Source: an uncultured Paracoccaceae bacterium (GTDB taxonomy: Bacteria > Pseudomonadota > Alphaproteobacteria > Rhodobacterales > Rhodobacteraceae). Taken from it: a stretch of DNA of 64,000 bases. The DNA lies in the NCBI GenBank assembly GCA_951812305.1, contig CATOSB010000004.1, positions 992,001 to 1,056,000 of the forward strand, given 5' to 3'. Shown here in pieces: positions 55,634-64,000 of this stretch. The position numbers were made by a program, and so were the translations under genes. Positions within the stretch are counted from its first letter, which is position 1. Every line of letters begins with the position of its first letter. A model generated the notes under the pieces. That model was not told the DNA's origin, did not search any database, and saw only the letters and a program-made list of their open reading frames with translations.

Positions 55634-57233
55634 GTAACTCCCAAGCACCCCCCACGTTTGAGTGTTATTGTCAGTTTTATGGTGAGTCGAATTTGCCATT
55701 TTGCGCGTGTTTTTTTCTTTCTTGTCTGAATTCTGTGGCGCCGGGTTGATTTCTCTGAATCAGTGGTGGGATGGATCAGGTTGCCGCCCTTGAACAACTT
55801 CTCGCCACGGCTCTGCGTCGGATCGCTGAGCTTGAAGCTGCGTTGGCGAGCATGGCGGAAGAGATCACGGACCTGCGCCGACAGTTGGCCAAGAACAGCA
55901 GCAATAGCAGCAAGCCCCCTTCAAGTGATGGCCTGAAGAAGCCAGCCCCGCGCAGCCTGCGTGGCAAATCCGGAAAGAAAAGTGGCGGCCAAGTTGGCCA
56001 CCGGGGCGACACCCTGCGCCAGACGTCAGCACCCGACTTTGTCGAACGGCATGAGGCGACGCATTGCAGCGCCTGTCAGAGCGCCCTGACGGCGGAGATG
56101 GTGAAAGGGATCGAGAAGCGTCAGGTGTTCGACTTGCCTGCGCCACGCCTGGAGGTCACCGAGCATCAGGCGGCGGTTTATTGTTGCGACCATTGTCGAG
56201 CCACGACGACGGCTGGCTTTCCCGATGGCGTGGCCGCGCATGTGCAATATGGCACGCGCATGCGGGCAGTGGCGGTCTATTGCAATGTTCAGCAGCTGAT
56301 ACCCGAGGATCGGGTCTGCCAGCTTATGCGCGACCTGTTTGGGGCCACCAGCTTGTGCGCGGCCAGCGTGACCAACTGGACGCGCGGCGCGGCAAATAAG
56401 ATGGGTGTCGTGGTTGAACACATTCTCGCCCGGCTTGCCGAAGGCGGCGTTCGGCATCTGGACGAGACCGGACTTCGTGTTGCCGGCAAGCTGCACTGGC
56501 TGCACACGATCTGCGATACCGCCTTCACCCATTACCGCATCAGCGCCAAACGCGGTGCTGTTCCAACCTTCCTGACCGGCGGGACGATCATTCATGATCA
56601 CTGGAAACCCTACTACGCCCATATGAGCGGAGTGGACGCCCACGCCCTCTGCGGGGCGCATCACTTGCGCGAACTCAAGGCCATCGAAGAGATCGAAAAA
56701 GAGCCTTGGGCGACGGAGATGAGCGCAGTGCTTCATAGCGCCAATCAGCTCAGATGCGCGGCTCAGGATCAAGGCGAGACCGAACTCCCGGAACTGGTTC
56801 GCCAGGGTATAGTCACCAGATACATGGCGATCCTCGCCAAGGGGCTCGCCTTCCACGAACGCCAGCCCCCGCTGGCCAAAAGCCCCGGCACCCGCGGCCG
56901 AAAAGCCAGGCGGCCAGGCCACAACCTGCTCCTCCGCCTGCGTGACTACCGCGATGACGTTTTGCGATTCATCGCCGACTTCGCGGTCCCATTCACAAAC
57001 AATCAGGCCGAACAGGACCTGCGCATGATGAAGCTGCGCATGAAAATCTCGGGCACCTTCCGCACCCTCGAGGGCGCGCGGGTCTTCGCCGACATCAGGT
57101 CCGTCATCTCGACGGCCAGAAAACACCGGTTCAACATCCTGGAAATCCTGACCCTGTCACCACCTCAGATCATCGCACGGCTCTGACGGAACAAAACCCC
57201 GCAACCCTATCGGACAGGGTGCTTGGGAGTTAC
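55634..57233 (+). mobile_element. IS66-like element, copy 4
   Basis: This is a complete 1600-bp copy in the opposite orientation to the others. It has the 8-bp duplication GAGAATAC at 55626-55633 and 57234-57241. It lies within the second gene of the HicB-type cargo operon of IS1595-like copy B. Confidence 0.95.
55771..57186 (+). CDS. IS66-family transposase TnpC, copy 4
   Basis: This is an intact 471-residue transposase, with Ala instead of Thr in RQTSAPDF, Gln in HERQPP, and the silent T of copy 2. The combination of variants shows sequence exchange among the copies. Confidence 0.95.
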   Translation: MDQVAALEQLLATALRRIAELEAALASMAEEITDLRRQLAKNSSNSSKPPSSDGLKKPAPRSLRGKSGKKSGGQVGHRGDTLRQTSAPDFVERHEATHCSACQSALTAEMVKGIEKRQVFDLPAPRLEVTEHQAAVYCCDHCRATTTAGFPDGVAAHVQYGTRMRAVAVYCNVQQLIPEDRVCQLMRDLFGATSLCAASVTNWTRGAANKMGVVVEHILARLAEGGVRHLDETGLRVAGKLHWLHTICDTAFTHYRISAKRGAVPTFLTGGTIIHDHWKPYYAHMSGVDAHALCGAHHLRELKAIEEIEKEPWATEMSAVLHSANQLRCAAQDQGETELPELVRQGIVTRYMAILAKGLAFHERQPPLAKSPGTRGRKARRPGHNLLLRLRDYRDDVLRFIADFAVPFTNNQAEQDLRMMKLRMKISGTFRTLEGARVFADIRSVISTARKHRFNILEILTLSPPQIIARL

Positions 57234-57241
57234 GAGAATAC

Positions 57242-57454
57242 TTAGAATGGGCGCGAAAAGAGGCTGATTGTGAAGTCAGCGAGGGCTTCCTCGACAAAAA
57301 ATCCTTAAAGCGAATCAAATCTCCTGAGGGGAAAGTAGTCTATGAGGTGGGAATTAGTGATGATGAAACGCTATCCCACAGTGTTGTTGCGCACCTTGAT
57401 CGTAGGCTTGGGATAGACTCTCCGTTTCCTAAAACACCAGATAGCTACATATAG
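57242..57454 (+). pseudogene. Second HicB-operon gene, C-terminal fragment
   Basis: Seventy codons continue the frame broken at 55633. They include LKRIKSPEGKVVYEVGISDDE and SHSVVAHLDRRLGIDSPF. This small charged protein resembles no toxin I can name, but its position after a HicB-like gene suggests a toxin-antitoxin partner. Confidence 0.78.
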
Positions 57455-57570
57455 GCAGCCCCATCGCGGATGATCTCGCCACGGATGTAGTACAGGCGGC
57501 GTTGTATGCGCTCGTCGCCTATCTTGCTCATGAGGGTTGTTTTGGGGTCGGGCTTTCCATCCATGGCCCC

Positions 57571-57598
57571 GGGGGTTCGATTCCCTCCGTCCGCTCCA
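57571..57598 (+). other. tRNA-Gly 3-prime-end fragment (copy B)
   Basis: GGGGGTTCGATTCCCTC is an intact T-arm and CGTCCGCTCCA the acceptor 3-prime strand with U73 and CCA, typical of tRNA-Gly. The 5-prime half and anticodon arm are absent. From here to the transposase, element copies A and B are homologous; to the left they are not. Confidence 0.65.
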
Positions 57599-57676
57599 CT
57601 GGAAACGCAGATGCCTAAGCGGGACAGATCATCGCTTCCAACAAGCATGATGGCCCTGGATATCCCTAAACGCACG

Positions 57677-57838
57677 TCAATTCGGTTTTCTTGCATCGGC
57701 TCGAATCAACTTGACAGGTTTAAGCACAGATTCCGCAAGTTCATCCGGTGTTGCATCGATCCTCACATCCTCAAGCATTTCCTTCTTACCGGGCTGATAA
57801 GTATTTGGTTGCAACCGGACTTCCGATTTATCGCTCAT
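57677..57838 (-). CDS. 53-aa conserved element protein (copy B)
   Basis: This gene is almost identical to the protein at 20530..20691, ending VLKPVKLIRADARKPN, and has the same length. Its ATG overlaps the stop of the HNH-encoding frame. Conservation in both elements although the neighbouring methyltransferase is broken suggests that it is still selected or recently copied. Function unknown. Confidence 0.72.
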   Translation of the reverse strand: MSDKSEVRLQPNTYQPGKKEMLEDVRIDATPDELAESVLKPVKLIRADARKPN

Positions 57839-58079
57839 TGCGCCGCTCTCCATTCAGCCATGGTGCGTCCGCCCTTGCTTCGGTTGCAGCCTGAGCAGAG
57901 CAGTTGCAGGTTATCGGGATGGTCCGTGCCGCCTTTGATCCTATCGGGGCCTCGTAGGTGCGGTTGGAGTTGAACGGCGGATCGAGGTAGATCAGATCCA
58001 CGCAGGCATCGTTCATGCCGCGCAGGACGGCCAGATTGTCGCCGGTCCAGATCGTGCCGCTGGCGAAGTTCACGGTCAT
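57835..58079 (-). pseudogene. DNA methyltransferase/HNH remnant (frameshifted deletion, copy B)
   Basis: The frame starts with a methyltransferase N-terminus (GTIWTGDNLAVLRGMNDACV, then DLIYLDPPFNSNRTYEAPIG), including the motif DPPF of N6-adenine/N4-cytosine methylases. After a large internal deletion near 57926 the HNH end (GGTDHPDNLQLLCSGCNR) follows in another frame. The gene starts at the transposase stop (ATGA). It is non-functional, but shows that the element ancestor carried a full methyltransferase. Confidence 0.85.
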
Positions 58080-59053
58080 GCCGCTGGATTGGCACCACTT
58101 GCCAATCCTGTGTGTGCAATAAGGTCATTATACCGAAGGCGCTTGCCAACCATACCCGCAGCCATTTGGCCCATCTGGTCAGCAGTATCCCTGGACCGAA
58201 CATTGTGACGGCCCGAGAACTCATCAACATAGCGGTTCAGGTGCTTGGGTGACATTTTGTGGAACGTCCCCTTGTGTGCCCGCTTGAGCGGTGCCCAGAA
58301 GCTTTCCAGCCCGTTTGTGTGCGCCTGATCGCGAACATACTCACCAACTGAATGGCGAACTGCCTCATGAGGCCTGTCGATGCCCTTATAGGCGCTGGCG
58401 TCGTCTGTGTAGACGGTCGCGCCTTCAACCGTGTGATCGGTCACAAATCCTTGCAGCGTCATGGCATCGGTTTTTTCCACGACTTTAGCCACAACCCGAC
58501 CCGTAGCCCGATCCCGGATGCCAGCAACGGCGGCCTTACCTACCGCGCCGCGTCCGGCTTTCAGCTTCTTGTGAGAGTGCTTGTTTGTCTCCTTGCCGCC
58601 AACGTAGGTTTCATCGGCCTCGACAGGGCCGTTGAACAAAGGTTTTCCGGCCTTGTGTGCTTCTCTGAGACGATGGGCCAGGTGCCAAGCGCTTTTCTGG
58701 GTGATTTCAAGGTCACGATGCAGCTTCATGCTGGACACGCCCTTGAGATTGGTTGTCACAAGGTAGATGGCGATTGCCCACGTCTGATAACCAAGTTTCG
58801 TCCCTTGCATTACGTTGCCGGTTTTCAAGCTGAACATCGGGCGGTCCGGGCAATCACGGCAGCGATGGGTCATCGACTTGTGCTTGATGTTTGATTGCAC
58901 TTCAAAAGACCCGCAATGGGGACAATAGGGGCCGTCCGGCCGTATTTTGTCTGCAAACCACTTTTCGGCAGCTGCGTCATCCGGGAACATGCGAAGAAGT
59001 TGGATCAGGCTTATGCCTTCACGATCTGACTTGCCGGGTGCCTTATGCGCCAT
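58076..59053 (-). CDS. IS1595-family (ISXO2-like) transposase, copy B
   Basis: This is an intact 325-residue transposase. It differs from copy A in one residue (R38 for W) and in a cluster of silent changes at 58343-58370. The zinc ribbon and DDE blocks match copy A. Confidence 0.95.
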   Translation of the reverse strand: MAHKAPGKSDREGISLIQLLRMFPDDAAAEKWFADKIRPDGPYCPHCGSFEVQSNIKHKSMTHRCRDCPDRPMFSLKTGNVMQGTKLGYQTWAIAIYLVTTNLKGVSSMKLHRDLEITQKSAWHLAHRLREAHKAGKPLFNGPVEADETYVGGKETNKHSHKKLKAGRGAVGKAAVAGIRDRATGRVVAKVVEKTDAMTLQGFVTDHTVEGATVYTDDASAYKGIDRPHEAVRHSVGEYVRDQAHTNGLESFWAPLKRAHKGTFHKMSPKHLNRYVDEFSGRHNVRSRDTADQMGQMAAGMVGKRLRYNDLIAHTGLASGANPAA

Positions 59054-59136
59054 ATCTTGCCCTCCGTTGTGACTTTAATATAAACCACCTTCGCAGTCAG
59101 GGCAAGCTTGAAATGTGACTTTGGTATATAATTCCC

Positions 59137-59482
59137 CAAAAAAGCTGGTCGAAAAAGCACCAATCTCAAGAGCGACCGGATTTAAGGTCGTGCCGCTGAG
59201 AACTGTGTTGGTCGGTGCCCCGGTTTCGGTGAAGCGCATCGTCCAGATATCGTTTCCAGCTGTACCGCCGCTGCCGCCGTCGCCAAATATCACAGCATCG
59301 CTGACTGCGGCGTTGGGGAAGCCAAAGCTTTCGAACCCGCCTGCGACGTTGGGTGAAATCGTGAACGTTACCGTTTGAACAAAGGCGAAAGTCTCGGGGT
59401 ATGTATGCGTCACCGGGCCAACCGCAGTACCCGCAGTCGTGTTTGCGGGGCCCAATTCAAAAAAATCGAAAAAGACAGGCAT
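59137..59482 (-). pseudogene. Hint-domain protein, N-terminal part
   Basis: It starts MPVFFDFFELGPANTTAGTA and encodes a beta-rich, glycine/threonine-rich domain (TVTFTISPNVAGGFESFGFP, DAVIFGDGGSGG). It is cut at STSFFG by the IS1595-like element and continues at 55193. The joined fragment has about 300 residues before the C-terminal loss. Proteins of this type are often exported in Roseobacter-group bacteria, but the role is unclear. Confidence 0.85.
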
Positions 59483-60433
59483 TCAGGGTTCCTTTTTGTC
59501 GTTCAAGACGCGCAAACTTTCGCGATGCAGAGATCACTTTCCTCGTGCCAATCAAACCCAATTCGACGAAAATGTCCATACGTTCGGCCCGGTTACACCG
59601 GATGGTCGATGGCGACACGGCAGGCAGGCCGAATTTCATGGGAGCAAAAAGATGTTAAACATTCAGTCTGTTTTTCCTGCGCCTCGGCTCCTGCTCACCA
59701 GCCATTGCATTTGGCCAACAAATTTGATGTGATTTCTGTCGTGCACATTTGGCGTGGAAATCCGCAAATCTTCGATAGGAAAGAACAGGGTTTAAGTCCG
59801 AACCAACCAATCCCATTTGACGAACAGCGTTTCTTCTGACGTGTCCGGTTCGGAGTTTCTGCGCTGCGGTCAACAACACCTTAGCGTCAAAGCAACCATT
59901 CTTTTGTTGGAAGAACATGACCGATTTGTCCCGCAATTTGTCTGTCCATTAAGTCCCCAGACAAAGTGCAGTTCGGAATTCATCGAAATAGGCCCTAATG
60001 AATGACTGCAAAAAGGAAGCGCGCCGCGCCGCATAAAGCATCACGCTGCATGTGCACGGCAGTGCTGCGTCAGCAAAGTTTGGAAATCCGAGGTCGGGAA
60101 TGTCCCGCATCATCCCAGTTCCGGGCGGGCGCGGCGAATAGCTCTCATGTCGGAGACTGGTCGTTGACGATCGGCGCGGCGGATGAGGAAGAAGAGCCCG
60201 TTCCGTGAATTCGGTTTTTTTTAGCTGAGTGCGCACGCAGCACAGGTTTTGCTGCGTGAGCGTGATTTCATACGCCGCGATGCGGCTTCACCGAACCTGC
60301 AATTTGCGCACGACGCAGCATTTACGTATTTGAAATGACCGGATCATGGATGGAGTGGATGGCGTCTGCACCCGACTGTCGCGCAAAGCGGCATAGTGCA
60401 GATGTTTTCATCAGCTAGGAATAGAGCTCCATC
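59483..60433. other. About 950 bases without a recognisable gene
   Basis: This stretch is upstream of the Hint-domain gene and of the IS110-like remnant. Open frames exist on both strands but show no family pattern, ribosome site or coherent composition. It may be promoter region plus decayed DNA. I see no RNA gene. Confidence 0.5.
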
Positions 60434-61451
60434 ATGGATGTTACGACAATGGGATTGGATCTTGGGAAGGACGTTTTCCAAGTTCACGATATCACCGATG
60501 ACGGTACAATCGTCTTCAATCGTTCGATCCGGCGCAGACAATTGTCAAGTTCTCTGAAACGCTGCCGAGTTGTCTTGTGGGCATTGAGGCTTGTGGCTCG
60601 GCCCATCAATGGGCGCGTGAACAAACTGCGATTGGGCATGACGTGCGGCTAATGCCAGCGGTCTACGTAAAGCCTTACGTGAAGCGCGGAAAGACAGACG
60701 CCGTCGATGCGGAGGCAATCTGCGATGCCGTCACACGACCTACCATACGGTTTGTCGCTGTGAAGTCGAAAGAGCAACAGGCGCTGCTGACCATCCGCCG
60801 GGTGCGCCAGCTTATCGACCGCCAAAAAAACCAGATGCTGAACGTGATCCGTGGTTTTCTTCGTGAGTTTGGCCATGCGATCCGGAATGGACCAGTTGCT
60901 GCGATGCGCTTCATTCAGACGTTTCAGACAGATGACTTCCTGGACATGCCTGATGTGGCCAAGACCATGCTCAAAACACTCTGCGAACAGGTTGTTGCGC
61001 TCGATGAGCGGGTGACCTTCTATGACAAGCTGATTGAGTATCATTCCCAGATTAATGAACGCGCCAAACGGATTAGGACGGTTCCCGGCGTTGGCCCCAT
61101 CACCGCCTCGGCCATTGTCGCGACATCTGCAACGGCAAGCAGTTCAAGAACGGGCGCGAGTTCGCCGCCTGGCTGGGGCTTACGTCGCTTAGCAGGTCGA
61201 GTGGTGGTAAAGAGCGCCTGGGGTGTATCAGCAAGAAGGGAGACCGCTATCTCAAACGATTACTCGTGATCAGTATGACCTCTCAAGTTCAGCGTGCCCG
61301 TGGGTACCCGGAGCGTGTGCATCCATGGATCATGCAGCTTCTTGAACGCAAACCGGTCCGCCTCGCAACGATTGCTATGGCGAACAAAGCGGCCAGGATC
61401 ATCTGGGCGATCCTTACCAAAGATACATACTACCGCCAAGTAGCTACATAA
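60434..61451 (+). pseudogene. IS110/IS1111-type transposase, frameshifted
   Basis: The DEDD-type N-terminus (MGLDLGKDVFQVHDI) shifts frame near 60535 into ACGSAHQWAREQTAIGHDVR and GKTDAVDAEAICDAV. It shifts again near 61120, after RTVPGVGPITASAIVA, into the C-terminal domain (FKNGREFAAWLGLTSLSRSSGGKERLG) and ends TKDTYYRQVAT. Two frameshifts make it inactive. The element ends are not clear. Confidence 0.88.
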
Positions 61452-62275
61452 AAGGAGCCGAACAAAACCGAATTGCAAGACGAATGCCCCCTCTCGGCAG
61501 ATTTGCCTTGCAAATCGCCTGCCGGGCAACGGATGGCACGTGCGGTCATCCGAAAACCTGAAATCCCGTGCTTTGTCCTGAACTAACAGGTTCACGTCGC
61601 CGATCGGGAGCAGGTTTATTGAACCAATCAAGGCCAGCGGTAAATATCGAAGCCGCGATCAAAGGTCCATCTCGGCAGATTTGCAAGGCAGACGCCATCC
61701 ACACAGGACAAAGCCGTCTTTTGCCAGCGCAGTAAGTACGACAGCTTTGTGCGCTGTCTGACCGCAGCAGAAAACGGGTAAGCCGGGTAAGTGGTGGTTC
61801 GCTGCAGTTGCAAGATATCCAGTGCGAAATTTGGAGTCGGATAATGGTTTGTTCGTTAAGCAGCGAATTCGATGGATGTTCCAAGAAAAGTGTTAGCCAG
61901 TTCAAATAGGATTCTCAGCCACAGCCGATTGCGCCTACGATGCGCTGGCCATCAGACCAGGCAATTGGGACTCTGAAGGAAGAAGGCCAAGCCAAGCCAG
62001 ACCAAAGCAGAAACAGCGGCCAGATCGTGCGAACCCTGTCAGTTATTTTTTTGCGTGTGACTGCCTCCAGGTAAGGCCATCGTGATCCATTGTTCGATAG
62101 GGGATTGCGTCGACTCATCACCTTAAATGTCTGAAAACTTGCTAAATTGCCTTGCGCTGCAGAAGTTAATGGACACAGACTTGATGCAGGGAGCCTGAAT
62201 AAGCGACTCGCCCGGTTTAATCTAAGCGATGACTGCCGAGTGCGCGTCACAACGGAAACTGTTTGGGAGGACAAA
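61452..62275. other. About 820 bases without a recognisable gene
   Basis: Nothing here reads as a gene. TCTCGGCAGATTTGC occurs twice as a direct repeat (61492-61506 and 61670-61684), each near a GCAAATC-type partner. These may be remnants of the ends of the IS110-like element. The last part should contain the promoter of the following ABC binding protein. Confidence 0.5.
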
Positions 62276-63484
62276 ATGATCCGCAGAAAATTCAATAGAT
62301 TGGTAGCAGCTGGTGCCATCGCAACCGCGACCCTTTGGGGCGGCGCGGCGCTGGCACAGGATGTCATAAAGCTTGGTGCGATCGCACCAAAGACCGGCCC
62401 GCTGGCTGGCGGTGCCGTCGTGACGCAATGGCCGAACGTCCAATTGTGGGTGGAGCAGGTGAACGCCCGCGGCGGTCTGAATGTCGGCGACAAGCAGATG
62501 ATGATCGAGCTGATCGAATATGACGACAAGACCAACCCCGGTGAACATATCAAGCTGGCCCAGCGGTTGGCTGAACAGGACAAAGTCGATTTTGTGGTTG
62601 CGCCATACGGCACCGGTTTCAATATCGCGACGGCGCCGATTTATGGGCGCTATGGGTATCCGATGATTGCGGTCAGCGCGATCACCGACAAGATGGATGA
62701 ACTGACCCAGCGCTATCCGAACCTGTTTTTCACACTTGGAACCACGACCGCATTTGTCGATGGGGTAAAGGAAATCCTGATTGAAAAGCGCGAGGCCGGT
62801 GAGATTGGCAATGAAATCGCCATGGTCAACGTCGCCGATGCCTTCGGGATAGAACTGGCCGACCGCGCACGTGAATTGTTCACCGAAGCCGGTTTTGAAC
62901 TGGTCTATGACAAATCCTATCCGCTGGGCACGCCCGATTTGTCGCCAGTAATGAAGGGCGCCAAGGACTCTGGCGCCAAGGCATTTGTCGCGTGGTCCTA
63001 TCCGCCTGACAGCTTTGGCCTTGCCGAACAGGCCATCATCGAGGATCTGGACGTCAACGTCTATTACTCTGCCGTTGCCACCAGCTTCCCGGCCTTCAAA
63101 GGTGCCTATGGCAACAAGATCAACAACGTGCTCGGCGCCGGCGGCACTAATGTCGATGATCCGGCGATTGCCGAGTATCGCAAAGCGCATCTGGAGATCA
63201 CCGGCAAGGTCGCGGACTACTGGGCGTCGGCCAACACCTATGCGGCGCTGCAGGTTCTTGAGCAAGCCATCGAGGGCGCGGCAACTTTGGATCGTGATGT
63301 GGTGACGCAATATATCAAGGACAACACGTTCGACACGGTTATGGGCGATCTCAGCTTTGAAAATAACGTCAGCCACACGTTCTGGTCGGTTGGCCAATGG
63401 CAAGACGGCGTCTTTCGCGGCGTGAAAGGGTCCAATGTTGACGGTGCCGTACCTGTTCGCAGCAAAGACGGCTGGGCCGAATAA
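62276..63484 (+). CDS. Branched-chain-amino-acid-type ABC substrate-binding protein
   Basis: This 402-residue type I periplasmic receptor of the LivJ/amide-binding group has a signal peptide (LVAAGAIATATLWGGAALAQD) and IKLGAIAPKTGPLAGGAVVTQWP. The ATG at 62276 with GGGAGGACAAA before it is the start; the frame open from 62147 has no such site. It is followed by a hairpin and a LivH-type permease. Such transporters import hydrophobic amino acids, urea or short amides; the ligand is unknown. Confidence 0.92.
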   Translation: MIRRKFNRLVAAGAIATATLWGGAALAQDVIKLGAIAPKTGPLAGGAVVTQWPNVQLWVEQVNARGGLNVGDKQMMIELIEYDDKTNPGEHIKLAQRLAEQDKVDFVVAPYGTGFNIATAPIYGRYGYPMIAVSAITDKMDELTQRYPNLFFTLGTTTAFVDGVKEILIEKREAGEIGNEIAMVNVADAFGIELADRARELFTEAGFELVYDKSYPLGTPDLSPVMKGAKDSGAKAFVAWSYPPDSFGLAEQAIIEDLDVNVYYSAVATSFPAFKGAYGNKINNVLGAGGTNVDDPAIAEYRKAHLEITGKVADYWASANTYAALQVLEQAIEGAATLDRDVVTQYIKDNTFDTVMGDLSFENNVSHTFWSVGQWQDGVFRGVKGSNVDGAVPVRSKDGWAE

Positions 63485-63494
63485 GACAGCCTTA

Positions 63495-63516
63495 GGGGCG
63501 GGAATCCTCCCGCCCC
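63495..63516 (+). terminator. Strong hairpin between binding-protein and permease genes
   Basis: GGGGCGGGA, a four-base loop ATCC, and TCCCGCCCC form a perfect 9-bp stem 10 bases after the stop. No long T-run follows, so it probably acts as partial terminator or mRNA stabiliser. That would allow more binding protein than permease to be made, as is common in ABC operons. Confidence 0.65.
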
Positions 63517-63534
63517 ATACGGTACGTTTTTAGC

Positions 63535-64000
63535 ATGGACATCATCGTCTCTGGCTTATTGCTGTCAGGCACCTACGCGCTGGTCGCCATGGGTCTGAAC
63601 CTGCAATACGGCGTCGCACGTATCATGAACCTCGCCAATGGCGAGGTTCTGGTTCTGGGCGCACTGGCTGCGTTCTGGCTATATACGACCAGCCAGGTGA
63701 ACCCTTATCTGACGGTGATACTGGCCGGTCCAGTGGCCTTTGTCGGTAATTGGCTGATCTATCGGTTTCTGCTGGCACCGCTGGTGAGGCGGTCAAAGAC
63801 GCAAGGGCATCTGGAGGTCGACTCGATCCTCGCCACCTTTGGCATGTCCTTCATCATCATCGGCGTGATCGTGTCGATCGAGGGCGGGTTCTTTGCCTAT
63901 AAATACCTGTCCGAACCGATCTCGATCCTGGGATCGACCACTTCGTTGAACCGTCTCGTTGCTTTCTTGTTTGCCGTACTGATCGGCGGCGGGCTTTACC
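63535..64000 (+). CDS. LivH-type ABC permease, partial at window end
   Basis: The gene starts ATG 63535 (MDIIVSGLLLSGTYALVAMG) and continues NLQYGVARIMNLANGEVLVLGALAAFWL, the first helices of a branched-chain amino acid permease. At least 155 codons are in the window and the rest lies beyond 64000. It belongs to the operon of the preceding binding protein. Confidence 0.92.
   Translation, partial: MDIIVSGLLLSGTYALVAMGLNLQYGVARIMNLANGEVLVLGALAAFWLYTTSQVNPYLTVILAGPVAFVGNWLIYRFLLAPLVRRSKTQGHLEVDSILATFGMSFIIIGVIVSIEGGFFAYKYLSEPISILGSTTSLNRLVAFLFAVLIGGGLY

Larger units (their letters stand above)
55194..59136 (-). mobile_element. IS1595-like element with HicB-type cargo, copy B
   Basis: The same ends as the element at 18931 (GGGAATTATATACC and complement) are flanked by the 8-bp duplication CAAAAAAG (55186-55193 and 59137-59144). 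It contains transposase, methyltransferase/HNH remnant, 53-aa gene and tRNA-Gly fragment, then a HicB-like pair as cargo, which a later IS66-like insertion has split. It interrupts the Hint-domain gene. Confidence 0.93.

Noticed and set aside
57445..57696. An 83-codon minus-strand frame in IS1595-like copy B
   Set aside because: It runs across the tRNA fragment and the cargo boundary and is not present in copy A; at most its end is a decayed gene remnant.
59375..59839. A 154-codon plus-strand frame near the Hint gene
   Set aside because: It overlaps the Hint N-terminal fragment on the other strand and shows no family pattern or codon bias like its neighbours.
1..64000. CRISPR array, complete tRNA or rRNA genes
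   Set aside because: No regularly spaced short direct repeats and no complete cloverleaf or rRNA sequence were found; only tRNA-Gly 3-prime fragments are present.

Overview
The window looks like a chromosomal segment of a GC-rich alphaproteobacterium, most likely a marine Rhodobacteraceae (Roseobacter-group) member. The evidence is the core-gene types (der next to a BamB-like and a YfgM-like gene, uvrA, lpd, prfB), an alphaproteobacterial GAAC-N7-GAAC LexA site before uvrA, TRAP transporters, and catabolic genes for compatible solutes and quaternary amines. This assignment is inference from gene content; no rRNA or complete tRNA is present.

Layout. 1-18.6 kb is mostly housekeeping: der, bamB-like, yfgM-like, an RND adaptor/pump pair with a remarkable repeated coiled coil, a 461-codon orphan gene, uvrA, lpd, prfB and an amidase. 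18.9-21.9 kb is an IS1595-like element carrying a PIN-domain gene pair. 21.9-26.1 kb holds a TRAP transporter and a YcaQ-like gene. 26.4-36.7 kb is a coherent carnitine/quaternary-amine block: ProXVW-type ABC importer, GlxA/CdhR-type regulator, Rieske oxygenase, two SDRs, a small CutA/NIF3-like protein, a BKACE enzyme and an L-carnitine dehydrogenase-like protein. 36.8-49.0 kb is an ectoine-type catabolic region (DoeA/EutD, M20 deacylase, EutB, EutC, nitrilase, GntR regulator, orphan TRAP binding protein) in which gntR and eutC are broken by insertion sequences. 49.2-61.5 kb is a pile-up of nested insertion sequences (IS982-, IS66-, IS1595- and IS110-like) that cut a Hint-domain gene in two. 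62.3 kb to the end starts a branched-chain-amino-acid-type ABC operon that runs off the window.

Mobile DNA is the main story. Four 1.6-kb IS66-like elements sit inside other mobile elements or cargo, most with 8-bp target duplications that can be read directly. IS630-, IS4- and IS1595-type insertions can be removed on paper to restore complete reading frames of host genes. The two IS1595-like elements share ends, transposase, a 53-aa gene, a decayed DNA methyltransferase/HNH gene and a tRNA-Gly 3-prime fragment. Between that fragment and the left end they carry different toxin-antitoxin-like cargo, in opposite orientations. This modular cargo arrangement is the best candidate for an undescribed system in the window.
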